From Dactylosporangium sp. AC04546 (lineage in GTDB: Bacteria > Actinomycetota > Actinomycetes > Mycobacteriales > Micromonosporaceae): a DNA stretch of 45,958 nucleotides. Position 1 is the stretch's first letter. Every line of letters begins with the position of its first letter. The notes beneath the pieces are model-generated. The model had not been told where the DNA came from and ran no database searches. It saw only the letters and a program-made list of their open reading frames with translations. Below are positions 31,969 to 40,192 of this stretch, one piece after another. Location of the stretch: contig NZ_JAHYSG010000099.1 of NCBI RefSeq assembly GCF_022095675.1, positions 1 through 45,958 of the forward strand. The letters are read 5' to 3'. The translations under genes were made by a program, and so were the position numbers.

Positions 31969-33351
31969 CTACCCGATGCCGACGAGCACCATGGTGTTCA
32001 TGCTGAAGTAGTACTTGTCGTCGATCTCCGACTCCTTGGTGGTCTGCAGGCGCTCGACCAGCAGGTATCCGGAGTGCAGGTAGTGCTCGCTGTAGACGAA
32101 CTTGTCCTCGGGCCGGATGCGCAGCTCGGTGCTCGACGTGACCGCGCCGGTCTCCAGGTTCAGCACCAGCAGCTGATACTCGTTGTTGATGATGTACATG
32201 TTGCGCTGGTCGCCGCCGATCAGCGAGCCCGCGACCTCCGACATCCACAGCCGCTGCCCGGTCGTGCGGGAGAACGCCCAGATGTAGCCGCCGGTCACCT
32301 GCTGGGCGACCGTGTCGCCGACCACGACGACGGTGTCCTTGTCGACCACCGGCTCGGGGCGCACCAGATGGTCGGCACCGAGCGACCAGTAGGTCGGCGT
32401 CAGCGAGCCGATCCCGGCCGCCGCGTCGGCGAAGCTCACGACGTCGCCGGTCGGCGCGGCCTTGAACACCGCGCAGCCGGACCGGCCGAGCTGGCAGGAG
32501 GTCGGCTCGAGGAACCAGTTGGTGACGTTGTCCGGCCCGATCGACGCACCCGGCGGCCGCCATGTGTTCAGCATCACGCCGGTCCCGGCGTCGTAGATCT
32601 CGAGCGTGGCCGGCTTGCTGCAGGTGTCCTTCACGAAGTACGCGTCGGCGCCGGTCCAGTCGTTCGTGCGGCACCCGGGCTGGGCGGCGAACGACTTCGT
32701 CCAGCGCAGGTGACCGTCGCCCGGGTCGATCGCGTACGCGGTGTCCTTCCCGGTCGCGATCACGACCGGCTGCTTGTCGACCGCCGAGGCGGTGACGAAC
32801 AGGTCCTCCGGCTCGTACATCGTCTTCGCGCCGGTGCGCCGCCCCTTGAACGTCTCGCCGTCGGCGGGTTCGATGCGCACCTGCCAGACGATGTCACCCT
32901 TCTCGGCGTCGAGCGCGACGATCTCGCCATCGGACCACTTCGTGATCACGACGGACATCCCGACGCCGCTGGCCGGCTTCTCCACGGCCACGACCGAGAC
33001 CACCTCGGCCGGCCACCGCCGGTACGCCCAGTGCGGCGTCATCTCGCGCAGCGCCGTGACCGGCGTGTCGGCGAACACCCGCCGCTGCTCGGTGTAGACG
33101 CGCAGCCGCCCCTCGATGATCAGCGGCGCGGACGGCAGCTCCGCGTACTGGATCGACTTGATCGGCTCTGGCGACGGCACCGGCCGCTTGGCGCTGCTCA
33201 CCGTCTCGGCCGGCTTGAGTGTTCGGTACGAGGTGATCCCCATGGCCGACAGCACCACGATCGCGAAGAGCGCGGTGAAGATCCGGCGCACGGGCCTGGG
33301 CCAACTGCCCGGCCGCACGATTCGCCGAACCCCTGACCGACCCGTCCCCAT
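31969..33351 (-). CDS. membrane-anchored PQQ-like beta-propeller protein (second)
   Basis: A 460-residue relative of the propeller gene at 26071. The basic N-terminus (MGTGRSGVRRIVRPG) leads into one membrane anchor (RRIFTALFAIVVLSAMGITSY, in part about 23-42). The external propeller has blades such as EIVALDAEKGDIVWQVRIE, AYAIDPGDGHLRWTKSF, IWAFSRTTGQRLWMSEV and LLVLNLETGAVTSSTEL. Cys pairs (GCRTND, DTCSKP, SCQLGRSGC) suggest disulphides. I chose the ATG at 33351 because GGAGG stands 6 nt upstream; the GTG at 33357 is less well placed. It is downstream of fahA on the same strand, 84 bp away. No enzymatic residues recognised. Confidence 0.85.
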   Translation of the reverse strand: MGTGRSGVRRIVRPGSWPRPVRRIFTALFAIVVLSAMGITSYRTLKPAETVSSAKRPVPSPEPIKSIQYAELPSAPLIIEGRLRVYTEQRRVFADTPVTALREMTPHWAYRRWPAEVVSVVAVEKPASGVGMSVVITKWSDGEIVALDAEKGDIVWQVRIEPADGETFKGRRTGAKTMYEPEDLFVTASAVDKQPVVIATGKDTAYAIDPGDGHLRWTKSFAAQPGCRTNDWTGADAYFVKDTCSKPATLEIYDAGTGVMLNTWRPPGASIGPDNVTNWFLEPTSCQLGRSGCAVFKAAPTGDVVSFADAAAGIGSLTPTYWSLGADHLVRPEPVVDKDTVVVVGDTVAQQVTGGYIWAFSRTTGQRLWMSEVAGSLIGGDQRNMYIINNEYQLLVLNLETGAVTSSTELRIRPEDKFVYSEHYLHSGYLLVERLQTTKESEIDDKYYFSMNTMVLVGIG

Positions 33352-33435
33352 AACCACCTCCGCCGGGCACCATACCCGGCGATTGTCGCGATCCGCTCAC
33401 GGTGACCGTCTATCGACAGGAGACTCACACGTTCG

Positions 33436-34635
33436 TCACAACTCCTGCACGACGGTCCCGGTCACCTCACCAAAGGCGACCGGAGCGCCATCTACCCCGG
33501 GTGCGGTCGCCGAAATCGTCACCGTGTCCCCGTCGAGCAGAAAACTACGAGAAGAACCATCCGAAAGCCGGACCGGCTGTGCGCCGTTCCATGTCCGTTC
33601 GATGAACGATCCGACCTCCTCCGGCGAACCCCCCGAGATTGTCCCCGACGCATACAGATCGCCGGTGCGTGCGAACGCGCCGTTCACGGTCAGATGCGCC
33701 AACTGCTGGGCCGGCGTCCAATACATCCCCGCGAAGGGCGGCCGGGCGACCACCGTCCCGTTCCACGTCACTTCGAGGCGGATGTCGTATCCCACGTGCT
33801 CCCCGCCCCGCAGATACGGCAGCACCCCCGGCTCCTGGACCGGCGCCGGCACCCGGGCGGCGTCGAGCGCGTCGAGCGACACCACCCAGGGTGAGATCGA
33901 CGTCCGGAACGACTTCGCGGTGAACGGCCCCAGCGGCTGGTACTCCCACGCCTGCAGATCCCGCGCCGACCAGTCGTTGACGATCACCGCCCCATACACA
34001 TGCTCGCGGAACTCGTCCACGGTGACCGCCCCCGCGGAGGAGACCCCGACCACGAAGCCGAGCTCGGCCTCGATGTCGAGCCGCTCGGAGGGCCCGTAGG
34101 TCGGCGCGGCCTCGTCGGGCCGCTTCCGCTGCCCCCACGGGCGCGGAACCTCGGTCCCCGACACGACCACGGTCCCGGCCCGCCCGTGATACCCGATCGG
34201 CAGGTGCTTCCAGTTGGGCAGCAGCGGCTCCGCGCCCGGCCGGAACAGCTTCCCGAGGTTGGTCGCATGCTGCTCGAACGAGTAGAAGTCGACGTAGTCG
34301 GCCACCTCGAACGGCAGGTTGAGCCGCACGTCAGCGACGTCGAACAGCAGCGGCTCGACCCTCTCCCGGTGCCGGCCGTCGGTGAACAGCTCGGTGAGCT
34401 GCTCCCGCAGCCGGGTCCAGGTGGGCCGCCCCTGCGCCAGGAACCGGTTGAGCGTCGTCTCCCCGTCGAGGCTCCCGGCGGCGTCGACGAGCCCGAGGTG
34501 CTCGGCCCCGGCGAGATTGAGCACGCGGTCCCCGATGCGGACGCCCACCCACTCGGCGCAGTCCCGCCCGAACGAGCACAGCGGCAGGTTGTGCACCCCG
34601 AACGGGTGACCGTCACCCAGCTCCAACCAGGTCAC
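33436..34635 (-). CDS. fahA: fumarylacetoacetase
   Basis: A 399-residue fumarylacetoacetate hydrolase, which cleaves fumarylacetoacetate to fumarate and acetoacetate, the last step of tyrosine degradation. The N-terminal SH3-like part (FGVHNLPLCSFGRD) precedes the catalytic domain with DYVDFYSFEQHATNLGKLFR, the catalytic-His segment LPIGYHGRAGTVVVSG, the metal-binding LDIEAELGFVVG, VNDWSARDLQAWEYQPLGPF and the Lys-containing FTAKSFRTSISPWVV. All key residues are present. GTG at 34635 overlaps the stop of the unknown gene upstream (GTGA), so those two are made together. Confidence 0.96.
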   Translation of the reverse strand: MTWLELGDGHPFGVHNLPLCSFGRDCAEWVGVRIGDRVLNLAGAEHLGLVDAAGSLDGETTLNRFLAQGRPTWTRLREQLTELFTDGRHRERVEPLLFDVADVRLNLPFEVADYVDFYSFEQHATNLGKLFRPGAEPLLPNWKHLPIGYHGRAGTVVVSGTEVPRPWGQRKRPDEAAPTYGPSERLDIEAELGFVVGVSSAGAVTVDEFREHVYGAVIVNDWSARDLQAWEYQPLGPFTAKSFRTSISPWVVSLDALDAARVPAPVQEPGVLPYLRGGEHVGYDIRLEVTWNGTVVARPPFAGMYWTPAQQLAHLTVNGAFARTGDLYASGTISGGSPEEVGSFIERTWNGAQPVRLSDGSSRSFLLDGDTVTISATAPGVDGAPVAFGEVTGTVVQEL

Positions 34636-35612
34636 TGCGCACCGTCCCCGGACCGCTCACCACTGGGCCCTTCACCCGCGCCACGTTCTCCCGGGCCGCC
34701 CGTTTCCCCGGCCGGCCGCTCGGCGCCGGTGGTCGGCCCGATGGCGGTCAGCCCGGTCGGCCCGTGCTCCTTGGGGCGGTGCAGCAACCCGAGCGCCGTG
34801 AGATCGGCCACCGGCTCCTGCACGCTGCAGCTGCCGAACCCGACCCACAGCGGCCGCGGCCGCTCGAGCGACGCCCGGACGGCCTCGGCGAGCGGGATCG
34901 CGTCGGTGCCGCCCAGGATGATCGACAGGTCGGCGGGCTCGGCCCCGCCGGCCGCGGCGAGCACGGCGGCCAGCACGTTGAGGAACCCGTGGTGCACCAG
35001 CCCGGTCTCGGCGTCCGTATGCCGGACGGCATTGTGCAGCCCGGCGGTCAGCTTGAACGGCATCTCCCGGTCCCGGCAGGCACAGATCACCGCGGCCAGC
35101 TCCACGGGCGTCGGGAACAGCTCCGCCGCCAGCCCGCCCGTGCGGAACTTCGCGGCGGCCCGCAGGCCCTCGGCCCGCAGGTCGGCCAGCTCGTCGAGCG
35201 CCGACATGAGCCCCCAGGTCAGCGGCACCTCGAAATACCAATCCCAGGGCTTCTCAGCGGCCCGCATGAGCGCGGCGAGTCGCTTGATCCCCGGACCCGG
35301 GTCCTCACCCCGCTTCGCGACGGGACTCTCGATCTGCCGCACGTCCAGGCCGGCGAGCCCACCCGGATCGGACAGGGCGCGCTCGATCGCGCCCGTCTCG
35401 CCGATCACGCCGAGGCCGTGCGCGTGACCGGCCAGAACCGGGTCGGCGAGGTCGGCGACGGGGAGCAGGAGCGGGCCGATGAGCGGCGAATACCAGCTCG
35501 CGCGATGGCCGTCGTGGGCGGGAACGGCATCGGCGAGCGCCGCGCTGCCCGGCGGAAACACGGCGGCGTCGTCAATGAGGGCTGTCAGCAGGGGCGGCAC
35601 TGCGTTTGACAC
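34632..35612 (-). CDS. unknown protein coupled to fumarylacetoacetase
   Basis: A 326-residue protein of no family I can name. Alternating strands and helices suggest a TIM-barrel-like core: LIDDAAVFPPGSAALADAV (11-29), DWYFEVPLTWGLMSALDEL, GLRAAAKFRTGGLAAELFPT, REMPFKLTAGLHNAVRH and ADLSIILGGTDAIPLAEAV. The conserved-looking Lys, Arg and His in AKFRTGG and KLTAGLHNAVRH could be active-site residues. The last ~45 residues are Gly/Pro/Glu low complexity. The GTG at 35612 faces hmgA across an 84-bp divergent promoter region and its stop overlaps fahA. Position implies a role in homogentisate breakdown; see the finding on the missing isomerase. Confidence 0.75.
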   Translation of the reverse strand: MSNAVPPLLTALIDDAAVFPPGSAALADAVPAHDGHRASWYSPLIGPLLLPVADLADPVLAGHAHGLGVIGETGAIERALSDPGGLAGLDVRQIESPVAKRGEDPGPGIKRLAALMRAAEKPWDWYFEVPLTWGLMSALDELADLRAEGLRAAAKFRTGGLAAELFPTPVELAAVICACRDREMPFKLTAGLHNAVRHTDAETGLVHHGFLNVLAAVLAAAGGAEPADLSIILGGTDAIPLAEAVRASLERPRPLWVGFGSCSVQEPVADLTALGLLHRPKEHGPTGLTAIGPTTGAERPAGETGGPGERGAGEGPSGERSGDGAQ

Positions 35613-35642
35613 GGCTTCCGAATCTAATGGACGCTATACAGG

Positions 35643-35669
35643 GCGGACAACTACGTCCGCTATCCGGAC
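35643..35669. promoter_or_regulatory. overlapping inverted repeats in the hmgA/unknown-gene divergent promoter
   Basis: GCGGAC-N6-GTCCGC (35643-35660) and GTCCG-N5-CGGAC (35655-35669) share the central GTCCG, giving three GGAC half-sites about 10 bp apart. A further GGACGCTAT lies at 35629-35637 and shares CGCTAT with 35658-35663. It lies 28 bp upstream of hmgA and probably binds the regulator of both transcripts. Confidence 0.5.
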
Positions 35670-35696
35670 ACTCCAACTTTCACCGTGGAGGCCGTG

Positions 35697-36860
35697 ATGC
35701 CGTACTACCGCCGCGTCGGCGACGTGCCGCCGAAGCGCCACACCCAGTTTCGCCAACCAGACGGTTCCTTGTTCGCGGAAGAGCTGATGGGGCAGGAGGG
35801 TTTTTCGAGCGACTCGTCGCTGCTCTACCACCGCAACCGCCCGACGGCGATCGTCTCGGCCACCGAGTTCACCCCGCCGGCCTGGTCGCGCATCCCCAAC
35901 CTGCCGCTCAAGCCACGCCACTTCCAGACCGGCAAGATCGGCGGCGAGCCCGTCGACGCCGTGCTCGGCCGCCAGCACCTGCTGGCCAACGACGACGTGC
36001 GCATCTCCTACGTCGAGGCGTCGCTGCCTTCGCCGCTCTACCGCAACGCGGTCGGGGACGAGTGCCTCTACGTCTCCGCCGGCTCGGTCACGCTGGAGAC
36101 GACCTTCGGCGTGCTGGAGCTGACCGAGGGCGACTACGCGATCGTCCCCACGTCGGTGATCCACCGGCTGGTCCCGGTCGGCGGCCCGGTGAAACTGCTG
36201 ACGATCGAAGCAACTGGACATATCGGCCCCCCGCGGCGCTACCTGTCGGTCCGGGGGCAGTTCCTGGAGCACGCTCCCTACTGCGAGCGCGACCTCCGTG
36301 GCCCCTCGGAGCCCATACTTCAGGAGGGGTCTGACACTTCCGTGCTCGTGCAGCACCGCCGGGGCTGGACCGAGCACGTTTACGTAAATCACCCGTTCGA
36401 CGTCGTCGGCTGGGACGGCTGCCTCTACCCGTGGGCGTTCTCGGTCCACGACTTCGAGCCGATCACCGGCCGGGTGCACCAGCCGCCGCCGGTCCACCAG
36501 ACGTTCGAGGGCCCGAACTTCGTGATCTGCTCGTTCGTGCCCCGCAAGGTCGACTACCACCCGCTGGCGATCCCGGTGCCGTACAACCACCACAACGTCG
36601 ACTCCGACGAGGTGCTCTTCTACACCGGCGGCAACTACGAGGCCCGCCGCGGATCCGGCATCGAACAGGGCTCCATCTCGCTGCACCCGAGCGGCTTCAC
36701 GCACGGCCCCCAGCCGGGCGCGGTCGAGCGCGCGATCGGCGTCGAGGCGTTCGACGAGCTCGCGGTCATGGTCGACACGTTCCGCCCGCTCGACCTCTGC
36801 GAGCCCGCGCTCAACATCGAGGACGCGGGCTACGCGTGGACCTGGGCGAGCAACGGCTAG
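35697..36860 (+). CDS. hmgA: homogentisate 1,2-dioxygenase
   Basis: A 387-residue cupin-fold Fe(II) dioxygenase that opens homogentisate to maleylacetoacetate. Family segments are MPYYRRVGDVPPKRHTQFR at the start, EECLYV-like GDECLYVSAGSVTLETTFG, EGDYAIVPTSVIHRLVP, the second-cupin iron-ligand region VPYNHHNVDSDEVLFYTGGN (His and Glu) and the final SGFTHGPQPGAVERAIGVE (His). I start at the ATG 35697, 5 nt after GGAGG, rather than the in-frame ATG at 35685. It is shorter than the ~430-residue eukaryotic and proteobacterial enzymes but of the size of many actinobacterial ones. It is divergent from the unknown gene and fahA. The 3' end overlaps the convergent PPOX gene by 4 bp. Confidence 0.95.
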   Translation: MPYYRRVGDVPPKRHTQFRQPDGSLFAEELMGQEGFSSDSSLLYHRNRPTAIVSATEFTPPAWSRIPNLPLKPRHFQTGKIGGEPVDAVLGRQHLLANDDVRISYVEASLPSPLYRNAVGDECLYVSAGSVTLETTFGVLELTEGDYAIVPTSVIHRLVPVGGPVKLLTIEATGHIGPPRRYLSVRGQFLEHAPYCERDLRGPSEPILQEGSDTSVLVQHRRGWTEHVYVNHPFDVVGWDGCLYPWAFSVHDFEPITGRVHQPPPVHQTFEGPNFVICSFVPRKVDYHPLAIPVPYNHHNVDSDEVLFYTGGNYEARRGSGIEQGSISLHPSGFTHGPQPGAVERAIGVEAFDELAVMVDTFRPLDLCEPALNIEDAGYAWTWASNG

Positions 36861-37234
36861 TGCTCGATCACCTTCGACGGGGTCACCCGGCAAACCACCC
36901 GGGTGACCCTGGGCACCTTCTCGGTCCACGGGATCCCGTCGTACCGCCGCGAGAGCTCGTCGATCAGCTCCGGCCCGCCCTGCTCGGTCAGCGTGACGGT
37001 GCCGCGCACCTCGACGTACCGGTACGGGTTCGCCGGGTCGTACACGCAGATCGACACCCGCGGGTCACGCTCCATGTTGCGGGTCTTGCGGCGGCCCCGG
37101 ATGGTCGAGAAGACCAGCTCGTCGCCGTCGTGCTTGGCCCAGATGACGCTGGACTGCGGCCCGCCGTCCGGGTTGACGGTGCCCAGCACCAGGAAGGCGT
37201 TGCGGTCCAGCAGCTCGCGGAGGGTGTCGTTCAC
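36857..37234 (-). CDS. PPOX-class F420/FMN-dependent oxidoreductase
   Basis: A 125-residue split-barrel flavin/deazaflavin protein of the pyridoxamine-phosphate-oxidase-like superfamily. Typical motifs are LRELLDRNAFLVLGTVNPDG at the N-terminus, GPQSSVIWAKHDGDELVFST, RRKTRNMERDPRVSICVYD, YRYVEVRGTVTLTE and the C-terminal YDGIPW. The RGRRKTRNMERDPRV segment is characteristic of actinobacterial F420-dependent members, but cofactor cannot be proved from sequence. GTG at 37234 lies directly next to the ispF stop, so the two are probably co-transcribed. Substrate unknown. Confidence 0.88.
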   Translation of the reverse strand: MNDTLRELLDRNAFLVLGTVNPDGGPQSSVIWAKHDGDELVFSTIRGRRKTRNMERDPRVSICVYDPANPYRYVEVRGTVTLTEQGGPELIDELSRRYDGIPWTEKVPRVTRVVCRVTPSKVIEH

Positions 37235-37711
37235 TCAGGCCTCTTTCTGCACGGGGTAGATCAACGCTACGGCCGTGGCGGCGAGCCCCTCACCCCGGCC
37301 GGTGAATCCGAGCCCGTCGGTGGTCGTGCCGGACAGCCGGACGATCCCGCCGATCGCCTCGCGCATGGTCGCCTCGGCCTCGGCGCGGCGCTTGCCGACC
37401 TTGGGGGCCACCCCGATGACCTGGACCGACACGTTCCCGATCTCGAAGCCCGCGTCGCGGACCAGCCGGGCCGTCTCGCGCAGCAGGGTGACGCCGGAGG
37501 CGCCGGCCCACTCGGGCCGGCTGGTCCCGAAGTTCGCCCCGAGATCACCCAGCCCCGCGGCGGACAGCAGCGCGTCGCAGATGGCGTGCGCTGCGACGTC
37601 GCCGTCGGAGTGCCCGGCGAGCCCGTCGACGCCCTCCCACTTGAGCCCGGCGACCCAGCAGTCGCGGCCCTTTTCGAAGGCGTGGACGTCCGTTCCGGTA
37701 CCGATCAACAT
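37235..37711 (-). CDS. ispF: 2-C-methyl-D-erythritol 2,4-cyclodiphosphate synthase
   Basis: A 158-residue enzyme of the MEP isoprenoid pathway. It forms the cyclic diphosphate from CDP-methylerythritol 2-phosphate as a trimer with zinc at the active site. The N-terminal [12 protein letters not shown] supplies Asp and His ligands, [20 protein letters not shown] the third His and the flexible loop, then [17 protein letters not shown], and the conserved [19 protein letters not shown] at the end. I chose the ATG at 37711 ([10 protein letters not shown]); a GTG one codon upstream is also possible. In many actinomycetes ispF directly follows ispD; here a gene on the other strand lies between them. 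Confidence 0.96.
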   Translation of the reverse strand: MLIGTGTDVHAFEKGRDCWVAGLKWEGVDGLAGHSDGDVAAHAICDALLSAAGLGDLGANFGTSRPEWAGASGVTLLRETARLVRDAGFEIGNVSVQVIGVAPKVGKRRAEAEATMREAIGGIVRLSGTTTDGLGFTGRGEGLAATAVALIYPVQKEA

Positions 37712-37813
37712 CACTTCGCGAGGGTACGACGATCGGTGCACAACCGTGAACTTCCGGTTGCCGAGTTGTCATCGGACTCGGCAGGAGTGCGATCCGGGCC
37801 TAGGCTGGGTCGG

Positions 37814-38551
37814 GTGCGCAGCGAACTGACGACCCCGAAGAGCCCCCAGCCGTGGTGGCGCACCGGAGCCGCCTTGCGCTTCGGTGCCCTGGCCTTGCTG
37901 GTGGCGACCCTATTCGCGGTGATGATTGCGGTCGGCCCCGACCGCGCGTCGCTCTCCCATGCGGTGAGCCCGGATCACCCGTTCGCTCCCGTGCTGGCGG
38001 TGTTCGGCACGGCCCTGTTGACGACCGCATTGCTGCCCAGGACGCTGCTGTCGGCCGTGGGCGGCCTGCTGTTCGGCTTCTCCAGCGGCGCGTTGTACAT
38101 CCTGGCCGGCGTGACGCTGGGCGCGATCCTGGCCCACACCGTCGGGCGGTACCTCGGCCGCGAGTTCATGGCCCGGTACCTCCGCGGCCGCCTGCTGCTG
38201 ATCGAGCAGGCCGTGGCCAAGCGCGGCATCCTGGCCGTGGTGATTTCGAGGATGATCCCGCTCGTACCGTTCGGCGTCTCGAACTACCTGTTCGGCACGA
38301 CCCGGGTCCGCCTGCTGCCGTTCATCGGCGGCACGATCCTGGGGGCGATGCCGGCCACCCTGGCCTACGCGGCCCTGGGCTCGGCCACCGCCCGCGGCGA
38401 CGCGGCGGGCATGTCGATCGCCGGCGTGGTGATCCTGACCCTGGGCATCGGCGGCTCGATCGGCAGCCTGCTGGTCTGGCGCCGCCGTCCGCGCAAGCAC
38501 CACGTGGCGAAGACGGCCCCGATCTCGCCGGCCGCTCCGGCGACGGCCTGA
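37814..38551 (+). CDS. TVP38/TMEM64 family membrane protein
   Basis: A 245-residue polytopic protein of the TVP38/TMEM64 (DedA-related, SNARE-associated) family. Hydrophobic segments lie at about 20-40 (LRFGALALLVATLFAVMIAV), 60-75, 78-105 (LSAVGGLLFGFSSGALYILAG) and 165-215. The family core is GAILAHTVGRYLGREFMARY and SRMIPLVPFGVSNYLFGTTRV, with the Arg and Pro of the re-entrant loop intact. Such proteins act in lipid scrambling or transport; the role here is unknown. GTG at 37814; the gene is divergent from ispF and convergent with ispD, splitting the expected ispDF pair. Confidence 0.88.
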   Translation: MRSELTTPKSPQPWWRTGAALRFGALALLVATLFAVMIAVGPDRASLSHAVSPDHPFAPVLAVFGTALLTTALLPRTLLSAVGGLLFGFSSGALYILAGVTLGAILAHTVGRYLGREFMARYLRGRLLLIEQAVAKRGILAVVISRMIPLVPFGVSNYLFGTTRVRLLPFIGGTILGAMPATLAYAALGSATARGDAAGMSIAGVVILTLGIGGSIGSLLVWRRRPRKHHVAKTAPISPAAPATA

Positions 38552-38561
38552 TTCGAAGTTT

Positions 38562-38599
38562 CGTTCACAGAACGTAACGGCGAATTGACTACACGCCGT
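38562..38599. terminator. weak hairpins between convergent TVP38 and ispD genes
   Basis: CGTTC-ACA-GAACG (38562-38574) is a perfect short dyad. ACGGCG (38577-38582) pairs with CGCCGT (38594-38599) over an 11-nt loop. Both lie between the convergent stops and may act as a weak bidirectional terminator. Confidence 0.35.
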
Positions 38600-38604
38600 A
38601 ACCG

Positions 38605-39303
38605 CTAGGGGAGCAGCAGCTCCGCGATCGACAGGTCGAAGGGCCGCGTGATCTTCAACGCGGCCTCCGCACCCGGCACTGTCTGCACCGTCACGCCGAT
38701 CTGCTCGGCCAGGCCCGCATCGTCGGTGTGATCGTCGACGGCGGCCTCGTGGGCCTTCAGCAGCACGTCCCGCCGGAAACCCTGCGGGGTCTGCACCGCC
38801 CGCAACGAGGACCGATCCACGGTGCCCAGCACCGCGCCGGAATCGTCCACCCGCTTGATGGTGTCGACCACCGGCAGAACGGGTATGACCGCGGCGTGCC
38901 CCCCACGGACCGCTGCCGCCACGTCCTCCACCAGCGACGGTGGAGTGAGGGCGCGCGCCGCGTCGTGGACGAGCACGATGTCGAAAGAGGCCGGCACGGC
39001 GGCCAGCGCGAGGGCCACGGAGGCCTGCCGGGTCGCGCCGCCCGCGACGACCACCAGCGCAACACTGCGGGTGGCGATCGGCGCGAGCAGCGCTTCCACG
39101 TCGCTCACGGCGTCCGGCGGCGCGGCCACGACGATGCAGCCCACGCTTGGCGCGGCGGCAACCCGTCGCACCGCGTGGACCAGGAGTGGCTCGCCGCGCA
39201 GAAGTCGAAGTGCCTTGGGGCCGCCGGGTCCGAGTCGGATCCCCATACCGGCCGCAGGCACGAGGACCGCGACGTCACCACGCACACTCGGGTGCGCCGT
39301 CAC
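38605..39303 (-). CDS. ispD: 2-C-methyl-D-erythritol 4-phosphate cytidylyltransferase
   Basis: A 232-residue nucleotidyltransferase of the MEP pathway that makes CDP-methylerythritol. The CTP-binding loop is PAAGMGIRLGPGGPKALRLL (16-35), followed by GEPLLVHAVRR, VVAGGATRQASVALAL, LVHDAARALTPPSLVED and IPVLPVVDTIKRVD. RAVQTPQGFRRDVLLKAHE and the C-terminal KITRPFDLSIAE complete the family pattern, with the catalytic Arg and Lys residues intact. It follows carD by 40 bp on the same strand, the usual actinobacterial carD-ispD arrangement. Confidence 0.95.
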   Translation of the reverse strand: MTAHPSVRGDVAVLVPAAGMGIRLGPGGPKALRLLRGEPLLVHAVRRVAAAPSVGCIVVAAPPDAVSDVEALLAPIATRSVALVVVAGGATRQASVALALAAVPASFDIVLVHDAARALTPPSLVEDVAAAVRGGHAAVIPVLPVVDTIKRVDDSGAVLGTVDRSSLRAVQTPQGFRRDVLLKAHEAAVDDHTDDAGLAEQIGVTVQTVPGAEAALKITRPFDLSIAELLLP

Positions 39304-39342
39304 GTCGCGGTCCTCGGTCGAAGGGATAGCCAGGCTGGAATG

Positions 39343-39828
39343 TCAGGCCTCGGTCAACACCTTGTCGAGCAGCGTCTCCGCCTCGTCCTTGGTGCTCTTC
39401 TCGGCGAGCGCCACCTCGCCGACAAGGATGTCCCGAGCCTTGGCGAGCATGCGCTTCTCGCCGGCCGACAAACCACGCTCGCGATCGCGCCGCCAAAGGT
39501 CACGCACGACCTCAGCGACCTTGAGCGGATTGCCGGAGGCCAGCTTCTCCAGATTCGCCTTGTAACGCCGCGACCAGTTGGTCGGCTCCTCGGTGTGCGG
39601 AGCACGGAGGACGTCGAAGACCTTCGTCAGGCCTTCTTCGCCAACCACCTCGCGCACGCCGACGATCTCGGCGTTTTCGGCGGGCACCCGCACCGTCAGG
39701 TCACCCTGAGCGACCCTGAGGACGAGATACTGCTTCTCCTCGCCCCTGACGACCCGAGTCTCGATTGCCTCGATGAGTGCGGCCCCGTGGTGGGGGTAGA
39801 CAACGGTCTCGCCGACACTGAAAACCAT
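39343..39828 (-). CDS. carD: CarD family RNA polymerase-binding transcription regulator
   Basis: A 161-residue global regulator that binds the RNA polymerase beta subunit and stabilises open complexes at rRNA and other promoters. The N-terminal Tudor-like interaction domain (1-60) is [20 protein letters not shown] and [20 protein letters not shown]. The helical DNA-binding part includes [19 protein letters not shown] with the key Trp, and the C-terminal helices [19 protein letters not shown] and [20 protein letters not shown]. Length equals that of mycobacterial CarD. AAAGGGG stands about 10 nt upstream of the ATG. It is the first gene of the carD-ispD transcript. Confidence 0.97.
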   Translation of the reverse strand: MVFSVGETVVYPHHGAALIEAIETRVVRGEEKQYLVLRVAQGDLTVRVPAENAEIVGVREVVGEEGLTKVFDVLRAPHTEEPTNWSRRYKANLEKLASGNPLKVAEVVRDLWRRDRERGLSAGEKRMLAKARDILVGEVALAEKSTKDEAETLLDKVLTEA

Positions 39829-40192
39829 AGGTTCGAAACCCCTTTCGCTGTGTCTAGGGTAACACGGTCACGCGCTGTCGGCCCACCCCAGAGACAGGCA
39901 TTCGCGCAGGTCAGAACACATGTGAGTCCCCTTTCTCCCGCTTGACAGGAATCGTGGAACCTGCTGTGTAATGGATCAACAACCCGCAGCACCCACTATT
40001 GCCCTGCCAGTCGGACATATCCGATTGATTACGGTAAGTGTCTACCTCCACCCTTCCAGTATCCCAGATCGCCACGCTCAGTAACGTCGCGGGAGGCGGA
40101 GCGTCGAAAACACGCACACATCTCGATGAACGCCCCTCTGGCGCGCAGGCGCCGCGTGAGGGAAAGTTGAGGCAGGTGCGAGGAGAACAGCG
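39829..40192. promoter_or_regulatory. 364-bp divergent promoter region between carD and a membrane protein
   Basis: This is the most AT-rich stretch of the window. On the plus strand TTGACA (39942-39947) is followed after 17 bp by TGTGTA (39965-39970), or after 19 bp by TGTAAT. This predicts transcription from about 39978 and a leader of roughly 215 nt before the next ATG. TCGGA-CATA-TCCGA (40011-40024) is a short dyad within the leader. A 37-codon ORF from 39971 (ATGGATCAACAACCCGCAGC start) has no ribosome site and is not called. The carD promoter must lie near its own end, but no clear boxes were seen. Confidence 0.45.

Noticed and set aside
39971..40084. A 37-codon ORF in the carD-divergent leader.
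   Set aside because: No ribosome-binding site, starts at the predicted promoter itself and lacks actinobacterial codon bias.
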